The notes beneath the pieces are model-generated. The model worked only from the letters and a program-made list of their open reading frames with translations. It did no database searches and was not told the DNA's origin. Positions 28,571 to 38,029 of a stretch of 64,000 nt of DNA are shown here, in pieces (the first letter of the stretch is position 1; every line of letters begins with the position of its first letter). Both the position numbers and the translations under genes were made by a program. This DNA is from Streptomyces griseus subsp. griseus. GTDB taxonomy: Bacteria; Actinomycetota; Actinomycetes; Streptomycetales; Streptomycetaceae. The stretch is from contig NZ_JOJE01000038.1 in NCBI RefSeq assembly GCF_000720255.1, positions 4,325 through 68,324 on the forward strand, in the 5' to 3' direction.

Positions 28571-28772
28571 GCCCCCGTGCCTCTCTGCGAGTTGGCCATT
28601 GGCGGTAGAGCGTACGACAGCCGGACAGCACCACATGCCGGTGAGCCAGGTCACATAAAAGTGGTGTGAGGGAGGACAACCCTTCACTGGACTCGTGGAT
28701 CAAACCATCGGAACCACGGGCCACTCCCGCGCCCCACACGCGGAGGCCTCCCTATGAACCACCGAGGTCTTC

Positions 28773-29789
28773 ATGAAGTTTCGCCGCGCCATGGCCACTG
28801 CGGCCGCGACGGCCGCAATAGCCCCCCTCGCCCTCCTCTCGGCGCCCGCCGCCTTCGCCGAGGAGCCGTCCTCCACTCCGAGCAGCACGACGTCGGCCAC
28901 CGAGAGCTCCTCCGCCTCCGCGAGCACGTCGGCCGGCGAGTCCGCGTCCGCGAGCACCTCCGCGTCTTCGTCCACCTCCGCGTCCTCGTCGGCGAGCGCC
29001 TCGTCGTCGGCGAACCCGGTGGCGCCGACCACGCCCACCGGTACACCCACCAGCACGCCCACCACGAGTGCGCCCGGCGTCGAGCCGTCGGGGTGCCCCA
29101 TCGACGAGGACGGCACCGACAAGGACTCCCAGCTGAGCCTCGCCGTCTCCGGCCTGCCCGGCAAGATCGTCGCCGGCAGCGGCTGGCACAACTTCGCGTT
29201 GACCGCCGCCAACCACAGCGACACGTCCCTCGGCACCGTCCAGTGGCTCGCGCTCGTCGACAACGACTCTCTGAGCGACGACGAGAACGACTGGCTGAGC
29301 ACCTACGCCAAGCTCGAGTACTTCGACCCCAAGACCAAGTCCTGGCAGTCGATCGCCGACGTGGTCGGCAACGGCATCTTCTTCGGTCAGACCAGTCTTG
29401 GTCCCAAGAAGACCGTGACCATCAAGCTGCGCGTCGACATCACCGCGAAGGCGCCCGTCGGTGACGGCTTCACCGTGGGTCTGGGCGGCTACGTGGACGA
29501 GGAGAAGAACTGCGTGCACAGCGCGTACGGGCAGTTCGAGTTCACCGTTCTCAAGCCCGGCAGCAGCAACGACAACCCCGGTGAGGCCAAGCCCGGCAAG
29601 GGCCAGAAGCCGGCCGGCGGCAAGACGCCGCAGGGCGGGTCCAGCGAGATCCCGGCCACCGGCAACCTCGCCGAGACCGGTTCCAGCTCCGCTCTGCCGA
29701 TCATCGGGCTCGTCGGTGGTGTCGCCGTCGTCGCCGGTGCGGGGGCCGTGTTCGTGGTGCGTCGGCGGAAGACCGGGGCCGACGCGTAA
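28773..29789 (+). CDS. Sortase-anchored LAETG surface protein
   Basis: A 338-residue exported protein. A signal peptide ends near APAAFA. A Ser/Thr/Ala-rich linker (about 30-100) follows, then a beta-rich domain of about 170 residues (GLPGKIVAGSGWHNFALTAA), a Gly/Lys/Pro spacer, and the wall-sorting signal LAETG at 299-303 with a hydrophobic helix and RRRK tail. LAxTG is the substrate motif of class E sortases of Streptomyces, so the protein should be covalently attached to the wall. The ligand or role of the domain is unknown. A strong terminator follows. Confidence 0.88.
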   Translation: MKFRRAMATAAATAAIAPLALLSAPAAFAEEPSSTPSSTTSATESSSASASTSAGESASASTSASSSTSASSSASASSSANPVAPTTPTGTPTSTPTTSAPGVEPSGCPIDEDGTDKDSQLSLAVSGLPGKIVAGSGWHNFALTAANHSDTSLGTVQWLALVDNDSLSDDENDWLSTYAKLEYFDPKTKSWQSIADVVGNGIFFGQTSLGPKKTVTIKLRVDITAKAPVGDGFTVGLGGYVDEEKNCVHSAYGQFEFTVLKPGSSNDNPGEAKPGKGQKPAGGKTPQGGSSEIPATGNLAETGSSSALPIIGLVGGVAVVAGAGAVFVVRRRKTGADA

Positions 29790-29808
29790 GGGTTGACGCA
29801 AGACGGGG

Positions 29809-29852
29809 AGAGGGACTTGCGCTCGGAGGGGAGCGCGAGTCCCTCTTTCTTT
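29809..29852 (+). terminator. Strong intrinsic terminator of the surface-protein gene
   Basis: A 16-base-pair stem with a single G-T pair (GAGGGACTTGCGCTC against GAGCGCGAGTCCCTC) and a 6-base loop is followed by TTTCTTTT, an unusually canonical terminator for this G+C-rich genome. Confidence 0.9.
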
Positions 29853-29871
29853 TGCCACGCCGGGCTGCCGC

Positions 29872-31653
29872 CTACTTCTTCGGCGGTACCGCCGGCATCC
29901 CCAGGAACGGCAGTCGCAGCGCGCCGAACGCGTCCGCGGGGACCGTCGGGGACTGGGGTTCCACCGGCTTGAGGCGTTCGTAGGCCGCTCCCTGGGCGGG
30001 GCGGGGGTCGGTCTCGCCCTTGTTGGGCCAGAAGGACATCGCACGCTCCGCCTGGGCGGTGATCGTGAGGGACGGGTTCACTCCGAGGTTCGCGGAGACC
30101 GCGGAGCCGTCGACGACGGAGATGCCGGGGTGGCCGTAGAGGCGGTGGTACGGGTCGATGACGCCGGTGTCGCGGGAGGAACCGATGGGGCAGCCGCCCA
30201 GGAAGTGGGCGGTCAGAGGCGTGCCCATCAGCTCGCCCACGTTGGAGCCGGCGAAGCCGTTGATGTCGGCGGCCAGGGCTGACGCGGCCTCCGATGCGGC
30301 CCTGATCTGCTTGGGGTTGGGGGCGCCGTGGCCCTGTCGGGCGGTCAGCAGCCCCTTGCCCGCGCCCGTCGGCTTCAGGTACGTCGTCAGGGAGTTGTCC
30401 AGCGACTGCATCACCAGGCCGATGATGGTCCGCTCCGACCAGCGCCGGTTGGACAGGGAGCGGAGGACGAGCAGGGGGTGGCGGGCGGCGTTGCCCAGCC
30501 AGCCCAGCACCCTCGACGAGCCCTCCGCGTAAGGCACCTGAAGGATCGACAGGCCACCCATCGCGTTCGAGCCCCTGCCGTAGCGGACCGGCTCGATGTG
30601 GGTGTTCTCGTCCGGGTGGATGGAGGACGTGATGGCGACTCCCCTGGTGAAGTCGGCCTTCGGCTCGCCGGTCACCTTGCGGTAGCGCCGGTTGTCCGTC
30701 TGCGCTCCCACCAGCGCCTCGGAGTTGGTTCGGGTCAGCTCGCCCAGGCGGTCGGAGAGGTACGGCAGCTGTCCGTTCGCCTTCATCCGGTGGAGCAGGG
30801 TCTGGGTGCCGTAGGTGCCGGCCGCCAGGACCACCCTGCGGGCGGTGAACGTCCGCCCCTTCGACTTGCGGTCCTCCGTGGGCAGCGTGGCGATCGCGTA
30901 GCCGCCCCGCGAGTCGTCGGTCACCGACACGACCGTCGTCATGGGGTGCACGACCGCGCCCGCCTTCTGAGCGAGGTGGAGGTAGTTCTCGTTCAGCGTG
31001 TTCTTCGCGCCGTGACGGCAGCCCGTCATGCACTCGCCGCACTCGGCACAGGCCTTGCGGGAGGGTCCCGCCCCGCCGAAGTAGGGGTCGGGCACCTCCT
31101 CCCCCGGCTTCGCCCGCACCGTGCCCCCGGCGTCATCGCCGTCGCCGAAGAACACCCCCACCGGCGCCATGTGGAAGCTGTCCCCGACACCCATCCGCTC
31201 GGCGGCCGCCTTCAGATGGACGTCCGACGGGGTCATCGTCGGGTTCAGCCGTACGCCGAGCATGCGCTGCGCCTGGTCGTAGTACGGCTTCAGCTCGTCC
31301 TGCCAGTCGGTGATGTCACGCCACTGGGGGTCGTCGAAGAAGGGCTTCGGCGGTACGTAGAGGGTGTTGGCGTAGTTGAGGGAGCCGCCGCCCACGCCCG
31401 CGCCGGCCAGGACCATGACGTTGCCCAGCAGGTGGATGCGCTGGATTCCGTAAAGGCCGAGCCTGGGGGCCCAGAGGTAGTTCTTCAGATCCCAGGAGTT
31501 CTTGGGGAGGGTGGCGCGGGTGTAGCGGCGGCCGGCTTCCAGGACGCCGACGCTGTAGCCCTTCTCGGTGAGGCGCAGGGCGGTGACCGAGCCGCCGAAG
31601 CCCGATCCGACGACGATGACGTCGTAGTCGTAGGCGGGGGTGTCCTGGGGCAC
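29872..31653 (-). CDS. GMC oxidoreductase, ChoD-like, with Cys cluster
   Basis: A 593-residue flavoprotein from a GTG with GAGGAG 5 bases upstream. The FAD-binding VVGSGFGGSVTALRL near the N terminus, AGAGVGGGSLNYANT and the C-terminal GGCPIGSS and PSLTITAQAERAM segments identify the GMC/cholesterol oxidase group. A distinctive insertion, CAECGECMTGCRHGAKN, has a CxxCxxCxxxC spacing like a [4Fe-4S] ligand set and is shared with M. tuberculosis ChoD (Rv3409c). Sterol oxidation is therefore not assured; relatives are annotated as cholesterol oxidases without firm proof. The aldehyde dehydrogenase gene lies 43 bases upstream on the same strand, so both are probably cotranscribed. Confidence 0.88.
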   Translation of the reverse strand: MPQDTPAYDYDVIVVGSGFGGSVTALRLTEKGYSVGVLEAGRRYTRATLPKNSWDLKNYLWAPRLGLYGIQRIHLLGNVMVLAGAGVGGGSLNYANTLYVPPKPFFDDPQWRDITDWQDELKPYYDQAQRMLGVRLNPTMTPSDVHLKAAAERMGVGDSFHMAPVGVFFGDGDDAGGTVRAKPGEEVPDPYFGGAGPSRKACAECGECMTGCRHGAKNTLNENYLHLAQKAGAVVHPMTTVVSVTDDSRGGYAIATLPTEDRKSKGRTFTARRVVLAAGTYGTQTLLHRMKANGQLPYLSDRLGELTRTNSEALVGAQTDNRRYRKVTGEPKADFTRGVAITSSIHPDENTHIEPVRYGRGSNAMGGLSILQVPYAEGSSRVLGWLGNAARHPLLVLRSLSNRRWSERTIIGLVMQSLDNSLTTYLKPTGAGKGLLTARQGHGAPNPKQIRAASEAASALAADINGFAGSNVGELMGTPLTAHFLGGCPIGSSRDTGVIDPYHRLYGHPGISVVDGSAVSANLGVNPSLTITAQAERAMSFWPNKGETDPRPAQGAAYERLKPVEPQSPTVPADAFGALRLPFLGMPAVPPKK

Positions 31654-31696
31654 GTTTGCTCCTCGTCGAGTGTCCGTGCGGGCCGGATGTGGTGGG

Positions 31697-33340
31697 TTAC
31701 TTGAACCGGAACGCCTTCATCAGCCGCAGGCTCCTGCTCATGAACTGCGCGTACTTCTCGTCGTCCATGCCCAGGGACGGCGCCATCGGGAGCAGGCGCT
31801 GCTGGGCGACGGTCTGGGCCTCGGTGTACTTGAGGATGCCCTCGGAGCCGTGGCGGCGGCCGAGGCCGGAGTCCTTCATGCCGCCCATGGGGGACTGGAC
31901 GCTGCCGTAGGCCGGGGCATAGCCCTCGTTGACGTTGACGGTGCCGGTGCGCAGCCGGGCGGCGACCTCGCGGCCGCGGCGGCCGTCCTTCGTCCAGACC
32001 GACGCGTTCAGGCCGTACGGCGTGGAGTTGGCGAGCTCGATCGCCTCGTCGTCCGTGGCGAAGCGGTAGATCGAGACGACCGGGCCGAAGGTCTCCTCCG
32101 TGCACACGGACATGGGTGCCTCGACGCCGTCGAGGATCGTGGGCTCGTAGAAGTACGGGCCGATGTCCGGGCGGGCCACGCCGCCCGCGACGAGCTTCGC
32201 ACCCTTGGCGACGGCCTCGTCCACGTGTCGCCGCACCGTCTCCAACTGGCGTTCGCCGACGAGCGAGCCCATGTCCGCGCCGTAGGCGAGGGAGGTGCCG
32301 AGGCGCATGGCCTTGGTGCGGGCGGCGAAGCGCTCGACGAAGGCGTCCGCGATCGACTCGTGGACGTACAGCCGCTCGATGGAGATGCACAGCTGGCCGG
32401 CGGAGGAGAAGCAGGCGCGGACCGCGCCCGCGGCCGCCTTCTCCACATCGGCGTCCTCGAGGACCAGCATCGCGTTCTTGCCGCCGAGTTCGAGGGAGAC
32501 GCCGATCAGACGGTCGGCGGCGCCCCGGGCGACCTCGCGGCCGGTGCGGGTGGAACCGGTGAAGGAGACGTAGTCGGCGTGCTTGACGACCTCGGGGCCG
32601 ACGACGGGGCCCTCGCCGAGGACGACCTGGAAGACGTCGGCGGGCAGGCCGGCCTCGACGAGCAGGTCACGGGCCCACAGGGCGGTCAGGCAGGTCTCCG
32701 TGTCCGGCTTCATGACCACCGCGTTGCCCGCGACGAACGCCGGGAGCGCGTCGCCGACCGACAGCTCCAGGGGGTAGTTCCAGGGGGCGATCTGGCCCAC
32801 GACCCCGCGCGGGTGGCGCAGTTCGGTGACCTTGGTCAGGGTGGGCATGGCGCCGGCGTGCCGCTTGGGCCGCAGGTAGGCCGGGGCCTTGCGGCCGTAG
32901 TGGCGGGCCGCGACCGCGACGGCCTGGACCTCCTCGTGGGCGTGCAGACGGGCCTTGCCGGTCTCCAGCTGGATCAGGTCGAGGACTTCGGCCTGGCGCT
33001 CGAGGACCAGGTCGTGGAAGCGGAGCAGCACGGCCGCCCGCTGCCGTACGGGGGTCTGCGCCCAGACCGCCTGGGCGGCGCGGGCCCGCTCGTAGGCGAG
33101 GACCACGTCCTCGGGTGTGGACTCGGGCAGGTCGGCGAGCTTCTCGCCGGTGAACGGCGTGTGGTTGGCGGTCCGGCCGGAGCCGGTCACACCCTTGGTG
33201 AGCTGGGCGACCAGTTCGGGGGTGACCACGTCCGCGGCGGTGCGTACGCCGATGGGGGCGGGAGCGAGGGGGTTCGTGCCGGTGGCGGGAGCGCCCGTCG
33301 TCTCGGTGCCGGTCTTCTCGGGGGCCTGCGAGTCCGTCAT
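31697..33340 (-). CDS. gabD2: Succinate-semialdehyde dehydrogenase
   Basis: A 547-residue NAD(P)-dependent aldehyde dehydrogenase. FTGSTRTGREVA is the Rossmann loop, LELGGKNAMLVLEDAD holds the general base Glu, and AGQLCISIERLYV holds the catalytic Cys. It is the longer GabD2 type that oxidises succinate semialdehyde to succinate. An Ala/Pro/Thr-rich lead of about 35 residues is variable. The ATG at 33340 was preferred over an upstream one at 33406; no ribosome binding site precedes it, and CATACC lies just upstream, so a leaderless start is likely. Coupled by operon to the GMC oxidoreductase. Confidence 0.88.
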   Translation of the reverse strand: MTDSQAPEKTGTETTGAPATGTNPLAPAPIGVRTAADVVTPELVAQLTKGVTGSGRTANHTPFTGEKLADLPESTPEDVVLAYERARAAQAVWAQTPVRQRAAVLLRFHDLVLERQAEVLDLIQLETGKARLHAHEEVQAVAVAARHYGRKAPAYLRPKRHAGAMPTLTKVTELRHPRGVVGQIAPWNYPLELSVGDALPAFVAGNAVVMKPDTETCLTALWARDLLVEAGLPADVFQVVLGEGPVVGPEVVKHADYVSFTGSTRTGREVARGAADRLIGVSLELGGKNAMLVLEDADVEKAAAGAVRACFSSAGQLCISIERLYVHESIADAFVERFAARTKAMRLGTSLAYGADMGSLVGERQLETVRRHVDEAVAKGAKLVAGGVARPDIGPYFYEPTILDGVEAPMSVCTEETFGPVVSIYRFATDDEAIELANSTPYGLNASVWTKDGRRGREVAARLRTGTVNVNEGYAPAYGSVQSPMGGMKDSGLGRRHGSEGILKYTEAQTVAQQRLLPMAPSLGMDDEKYAQFMSRSLRLMKAFRFK

Positions 33341-33486
33341 GCGCGCAGGGTATGACGCGAGGAGGACTTTGGGTACCCGCCGGTAATAGGGATTCACCGG
33401 GTGCACACATGGCGCCAGTGGTCACTGGCAACGAACGCGCTGATCAGGGCGTTGAACGGTGCCGTTCCACCGACGCCGGTCGCGAT

Positions 33487-35244
33487 TCAGTCTTTCTCGA
33501 TCTCCAGGCGGTCGCGGGCGCCCTTGAACACCGCCGTCCCCTTCTTCTCCGCCGGTGTCCCCTTGGGCATGGAGACGCGCAGCTCGTACATGCGGCCGGC
33601 GTCGGTGCGGACGACCAGTTTCAGCACGCGGGTGGGCCTGCCGTCGGGGTCGTAGGTGGTGTCGGCGAGGACGGCCTCGTGGCCGTCGAAGGTGGTGCGC
33701 GTGTACTGGGGGGTGCCGTGCTCGTACTCGCCCCACAGTTCCGGTTGTTCGGCCTGCCCCTGGGCCGAGCCGGGTGCCTCGTCCCACTGGATGAGAGCGA
33801 CCGCGATGCTGCCGTCGTCGCCGCCGTAGACGACCTGCCGGGAGGGGCCCTTCGCGACTCCCGTCTCGTACAGCCGCTCGTACGCGGTGGGAACGGAGAG
33901 GACGGCGCCCAGGTCCTTCTCCTGGTGGGCCTTCCAGGCACCGGAGGGCGCGCGGGCTCCGGAGGCCCCGGGGGTGTCGCGGCGCGCCGTGGTCTTCTCC
34001 GCGGCCGACGCGGAGCCTCCTTCGGTCTCCATCAGGGCGGAGGAGGTGCCGAGCCATACGCCGCCCAGGAGGAGCACCCCGAGCAGGACTGCGGCGACGG
34101 GTGCGGTGCGGCGTTTGGGGCGGACTTCGGGCGTCGGGGCGGGAGGGGGAGCGGGGGCGGGGGCGGGCCCCTCCGAGGTCTCCCGGGACTCCGGCGAGTC
34201 CGGGGCATCAGGCGCACCCGGCACATCCGGCGCATCCGGGCCATCCGATCCATCCGGGCCATCCGGGGCACCCGAGGCACCCGAGGCACCCGAGGCACCC
34301 GAGGCACCCGAGGCACCCGAGGCACCCGAGGCACCCGAAGCATCCTCCGGGTCCGGCGCCTTCGTCGGTACGGCTCGGCCCTCGGCCACCGCCTTCAGTG
34401 CCGCCGCGACCTCCTCCGCGCCGGGCCGCCGGTCGGGGTCCCTATCCAGGAGCCCTACGAGGAGGGGGCCGAGCGGGCCCGCCTGCTTCGGCTCGGGCGG
34501 GTCGGCGGCGAGGATCGCGGCGACCGTGGACTCCGGGGTCGTACGACGGAAGGGGGACTCACCCTCCACGGCGGCCTGCAGGAGGACGCCCAGGGACCAC
34601 AGGTCGGAGGCCGGGCCGGCGGGTCCTCCTCCCGACATCCGCTCGGGGGCGACGAACTCCAGTGAGCCGACGAACTCCCCACTCGCGGTGAGGGATTCCT
34701 CGCCCTGGACGTGAGCGATGCCGAAGTCGGTGAGGACGACACGGCCGTGCGCGCCGAGCAGGACGTTGGCCGGTTTCACGTCCCGGTGCACGATGCCGAC
34801 GGCGTGGGCGGCACGCAGGGCGCCGAGAACGGCGAGGCCGATACGGGCGGACTCGGCGGGGTCCAGGGGGCCGCGTCGGAGTACCTCGTGCAGGGACTCT
34901 CCGCGCACCAACTCCATGACGATCCAGGGCAGTCCGTCCACCACACCCTGCGCGCCCCCGTCCTCCTCCTCGACGACGACGTCGTGGATCGTGACGGCGC
35001 AGGGGTGGTCGACACGCGCCGCGGCGCGAGCCTCGCGGTAGAGGCGGTGGGCGGCCCGCCGACGGTGCTCGTCCTCGGGGTCGCCGGACAACCGGGGTTG
35101 TTTGACGGCGACTTCGCGGTCCACGAGCTCGTCGTGCGCCCGCCACACGGTGCCCATCCCGCCGGAGCCGATGCGTTCGACGAGCCGGTAACGCCCGCCG
35201 ATCGTCCGCCCCGTACCGCCGCCGGGGTCCCCGTCGTTGCTCAT
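33487..35244 (-). CDS. Transmembrane serine/threonine protein kinase 1
   Basis: A 585-residue Hanks-type receptor kinase. The Gly loop RIGSGGMG, Lys48 in VAVK, HRDVKPANV and DFG are intact, so it should be active. An insertion EEEDGGAQGVVDG lengthens the loop before the hinge. The juxtamembrane region carries eight tandem SGA triplets and Asp/Pro-rich repeats, then one membrane helix (VAAVLLGVLLLGGVWLG) and a 150-residue outer domain beginning WKAHQEKDLGAVLSVP, homologous to those of the other kinases nearby. The ligand is unknown. It lies apart from the other five, beyond the glycosyltransferase. Confidence 0.93.
   Translation of the reverse strand: MSNDGDPGGGTGRTIGGRYRLVERIGSGGMGTVWRAHDELVDREVAVKQPRLSGDPEDEHRRRAAHRLYREARAAARVDHPCAVTIHDVVVEEEDGGAQGVVDGLPWIVMELVRGESLHEVLRRGPLDPAESARIGLAVLGALRAAHAVGIVHRDVKPANVLLGAHGRVVLTDFGIAHVQGEESLTASGEFVGSLEFVAPERMSGGGPAGPASDLWSLGVLLQAAVEGESPFRRTTPESTVAAILAADPPEPKQAGPLGPLLVGLLDRDPDRRPGAEEVAAALKAVAEGRAVPTKAPDPEDASGASGASGASGASGASGASGASGAPDGPDGSDGPDAPDVPGAPDAPDSPESRETSEGPAPAPAPPPAPTPEVRPKRRTAPVAAVLLGVLLLGGVWLGTSSALMETEGGSASAAEKTTARRDTPGASGARAPSGAWKAHQEKDLGAVLSVPTAYERLYETGVAKGPSRQVVYGGDDGSIAVALIQWDEAPGSAQGQAEQPELWGEYEHGTPQYTRTTFDGHEAVLADTTYDPDGRPTRVLKLVVRTDAGRMYELRVSMPKGTPAEKKGTAVFKGARDRLEIEKD
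34267..34338. repeat. Eight tandem copies of a 9-base repeat in kinase 1
   Basis: GGCACCCGA is repeated eight times without change; on the coding (minus) strand it reads as Ser-Gly-Ala triplets in the juxtamembrane linker. Copy number is likely to vary between strains by slippage. Confidence 0.95.
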
Positions 35245-35937
35245 GCCTCATGCCTACCGTGCGGGGCGCCCGCTTGTCGACGCGAACATGCCCAGCCCGT
35301 GGATACCGACGGGGCCGGTCCTGGCACCGGCCGCCGCGCGGGAAGTACCGCCTCGACCGCGGCCGGGCGCACTCGCCGCTCGCGGAGTCGCCGGAGGTGG
35401 TGCGGTGAATGACGGGGGCGGTGACGGGCGGCCGAAACCGGCGGTGCTGGCGACCCCGCGACGACGGCCGCTTTGCGTGCCCTCCACGCCAATCTGGCGA
35501 CCGTGTGCGGGGAAACCGGATACGGCATCCCGTATGCGCTGTCGCGCGCCTTCAGTCGAAGAGGCCGGAATCACCCGGGCCGGTTTCGCGGAATAAAGCA
35601 TTCCGCGGTCTCGGTATGAATCTCGTACAAAATCGAGTCCTTACCGTTACCCGACCCCGTAACCCAGGCGTCACAAGCGCCAAACGATCAACGCACCGCG
35701 CTTCACCACAAACCGGGGCGAACGACCTGCAAAATCTGTGATGGAGATCACGCAATTGGCCGGTTTTGATCGGCCAGTTCACCGCCGAGTCATAGGCATC
35801 TCATGATACCTTCACATTCCCATTGGCGTCTTCCCCAAGCAAATGGCACCCGAGCCGTCGTACCAGAACCAAGACCGTCGGTGTTGAGGCCGTCCATCCA
35901 GGTGGGGTGCTGCCCCTTATTCCTGGAGAGCTTGACG
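35245..35937. other. Long promoter region between kinase 1 and glycosyltransferase
   Basis: About 690 bases. The part near the glycosyltransferase is clearly less G+C-rich than its surroundings. It has a Crp-like palindrome at 35737-35752 and a TGGCCG/CGGCCA hairpin at 35756-35774. No convincing gene was seen; several short frames lack a ribosome binding site and codon bias. A long untranslated leader or an RNA gene is possible. Confidence 0.45.
35737..35752. promoter_or_regulatory. Crp/Fnr-type palindrome
   Basis: TGTGATGGAGATCACG is a near-perfect TGTGA-N6-TCACA palindrome, differing in the last base, about 185 bases upstream of the glycosyltransferase. It fits the site of the Streptomyces Crp protein; direct binding is not shown. 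Confidence 0.5.
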
Positions 35938-37944
35938 ATGGCCACCCCCACCGTTTCGGTAATTATCGCTGCCTACAACGCGATGCCTTATCTGACGCGG
36001 TGCCTCGAATCCGTCGTCGAACAGACCATTGGTCAGTCCGCGCTGGAAGTGATCGTCGTCAACGACGGTTCGACGGACGGAACACCCGACGAGCTCGAGC
36101 GCTTCGCGGGCCTCTACCCGAAGCTCATACGCGTCTTCCACCAGGAGAATTCCGGCGGCCCCTCCGCCCCCCGCAACGTCGGTCTCGGCCACGCCCGGGG
36201 CGAGTACGTGTTCTTCCTCGACGCCGACGACTGGCTGGGCACGGAGACCCTGGAACGCATGGTCGCCATGTCCCGGGAGAACGGCACCGACATCGTCCTC
36301 GGCAAGATGGTCGGCGTGAACGGTCGCGGCCTGCCCGCCTCGATGTTCAAGAGCACCCAGCCCAAGACCGATGTCTTCCACTCCCGCGTCTACTGGGCCC
36401 TCAACCCGCTCAAGCTGTTCCGCCGCGAGCTGATCGAGAAGAACAACCTCCGCTTCCCGACCGGTCTGCCCATCGGCGAGGACCAGCCGTTCACGGCCCT
36501 GGCGTACCTGGCGGCCAAGGGCGGCATCTCCGTCATCGCCGACTACGACTGCCTGTTCTGCACCCTGCGCGACGACGGCGGCAACACCACCTCGCGCACC
36601 AAGGGCTCGGAGCCGCGGCTGCGGTTCCTGCCGACCATGATCGACCTGCTCCTGGAGAACGTGCCGCCGGGCCGCGACCGCGACCACCTGGCCCACCGTC
36701 ACCTCACCATCGAGGTGCAGAACCTCCTGGCCCACATCTCGCGCGAGCCGGCCGACGAGGCCGACAAGACCCTCGCCCGGCTCGCCGACACCATCGAACC
36801 GCTCTGGCACGAGGGCATCAACGACCACCTCTCCGCGATGGCCCGGCTGCGGCTGTACCTCGTCCGGCACAAGATGCTCGACGAGTCCATGGAACTCCTG
36901 CGCTTCGAACGCTCGCTGGCCAAGCGCAAGGTGTCCACGCCCGTCCTCGTCGAGAACGGCCGGATCTACGCGCGCTACCCCTTCTTCCGCGACCCCGAGC
37001 ACGTCGTCCCCGACGAGTGCTACGACGTCACGGACGCGATCGGTGTACGCCACCACGTCAGCCGCGTCGAGCTCACCGGCTCCACCCTGCACCTGGCCGG
37101 CCACGGCTACCTGCACCGCGTGGAGACCCGCGACGTGACGACCGAGCTGGTGCTGCGCGAGCGCGACACCAAGGTCGAGTACCGGCTGCCCGTGCGGCAC
37201 ACCGAGACGCCCGGCCTGGGCTCCGACGAGGACGAGGGCGTCTACGTCTACGACAACGCCGGCTTCGAGGCCGCGATCGACATCGACACCGCCGCCGACG
37301 GCAAGCCCCTCGCCGACGGCCTCTGGGACATCTCCCTCGCTATCGGAGCCCAGAGCGCGGTCCGCGAGGTCCGCATCGGCAGCAAGCGCGCCAAGAACCT
37401 CAGCGGCAAGCCGGAGACGCAGGTCGTCCAGACCGTCAAGGGCAACCGCGCGGCCACCGTGTACACCACCAAGCCGTTCGGCAACTACACCCTCGACCTC
37501 GGCGAGCAGAAGCACAAGGTCGCCCGGCACCTCCTCATCGACTCGGCCCGCTGGTCCGCCAACGACAACTCCGAGCTGGTCATCAGCGGCCACAGCACGC
37601 TCACGGCGTTCCCCGAGGGCGAGCTCACCGCCGTACTGACCAGCGACAGCGGCGAGAGCGCGGCGTTCACCGCCGAACGCACCCCGCACACCGAGCTGTT
37701 CACCATCCGTGTCCAGGTCGGCCGGCTCACCCCCGGACTGTGGACCGGCGAACTGCGCCTCGGCACCGCCTGGTCCGTCCCGCTCCCGCCGCTCCCCCTC
37801 ACCCTGGAAGCGGCCAAGTGGCGCAAGGGCGGCAAGCCCTGGTACGCCAAGTCGATCCCCAGCAAGGGCAAGACCAAGAGCTTCGCCCTCCGCGTCGACA
37901 AGGTCGACCTGGTCCGCGCGGTCCTCGGCCGCCTCTCACGCTGA
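35938..37944 (+). CDS. Family 2 glycosyltransferase with large C-terminal domain
   Basis: A 668-residue protein from an ATG with GGAGA upstream. Residues 1-240 are a GT-A fold: VSVIIAAYNAMPYL, VIVVNDGSTDGTPDE and the metal-binding DADDW; IGEDQPFTALAYL holds the likely catalytic base. A helical region to about 350 and a beta-rich C-terminal half (350-668) follow, as in the two-part teichoic acid or capsule glycosyltransferases of the TarS/TagF-associated type. It should act on wall glycopolymers at the inner membrane face. A degraded piece of a second copy lies directly downstream, so the gene was once tandemly duplicated. Confidence 0.88.
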   Translation: MATPTVSVIIAAYNAMPYLTRCLESVVEQTIGQSALEVIVVNDGSTDGTPDELERFAGLYPKLIRVFHQENSGGPSAPRNVGLGHARGEYVFFLDADDWLGTETLERMVAMSRENGTDIVLGKMVGVNGRGLPASMFKSTQPKTDVFHSRVYWALNPLKLFRRELIEKNNLRFPTGLPIGEDQPFTALAYLAAKGGISVIADYDCLFCTLRDDGGNTTSRTKGSEPRLRFLPTMIDLLLENVPPGRDRDHLAHRHLTIEVQNLLAHISREPADEADKTLARLADTIEPLWHEGINDHLSAMARLRLYLVRHKMLDESMELLRFERSLAKRKVSTPVLVENGRIYARYPFFRDPEHVVPDECYDVTDAIGVRHHVSRVELTGSTLHLAGHGYLHRVETRDVTTELVLRERDTKVEYRLPVRHTETPGLGSDEDEGVYVYDNAGFEAAIDIDTAADGKPLADGLWDISLAIGAQSAVREVRIGSKRAKNLSGKPETQVVQTVKGNRAATVYTTKPFGNYTLDLGEQKHKVARHLLIDSARWSANDNSELVISGHSTLTAFPEGELTAVLTSDSGESAAFTAERTPHTELFTIRVQVGRLTPGLWTGELRLGTAWSVPLPPLPLTLEAAKWRKGGKPWYAKSIPSKGKTKSFALRVDKVDLVRAVLGRLSR

Positions 37945-37970
37945 GGCGCGTGGGCTCATCTCGCACTGAC

Positions 37971-37999
37971 GCGCGCGGCGCTGTCGCAGCGCCGCGCGC
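37971..37999 (+). terminator. Terminator after glycosyltransferase
   Basis: GCGCGCGGCGCT and AGCGCCGCGCGC form a perfect 12-base-pair stem with a 5-base loop 26 bases after the stop. Confidence 0.7.
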
Positions 38000-38029
38000 C
38001 TGCACCCCCCACCTCGACGTCACTGGGCG

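Noticed and set aside
34267..34338. Plus-strand Ala-Pro-Glu repeat protein
   Set aside because: It is the complement of the Ser-Gly-Ala linker of the kinase, which is in the real gene frame.
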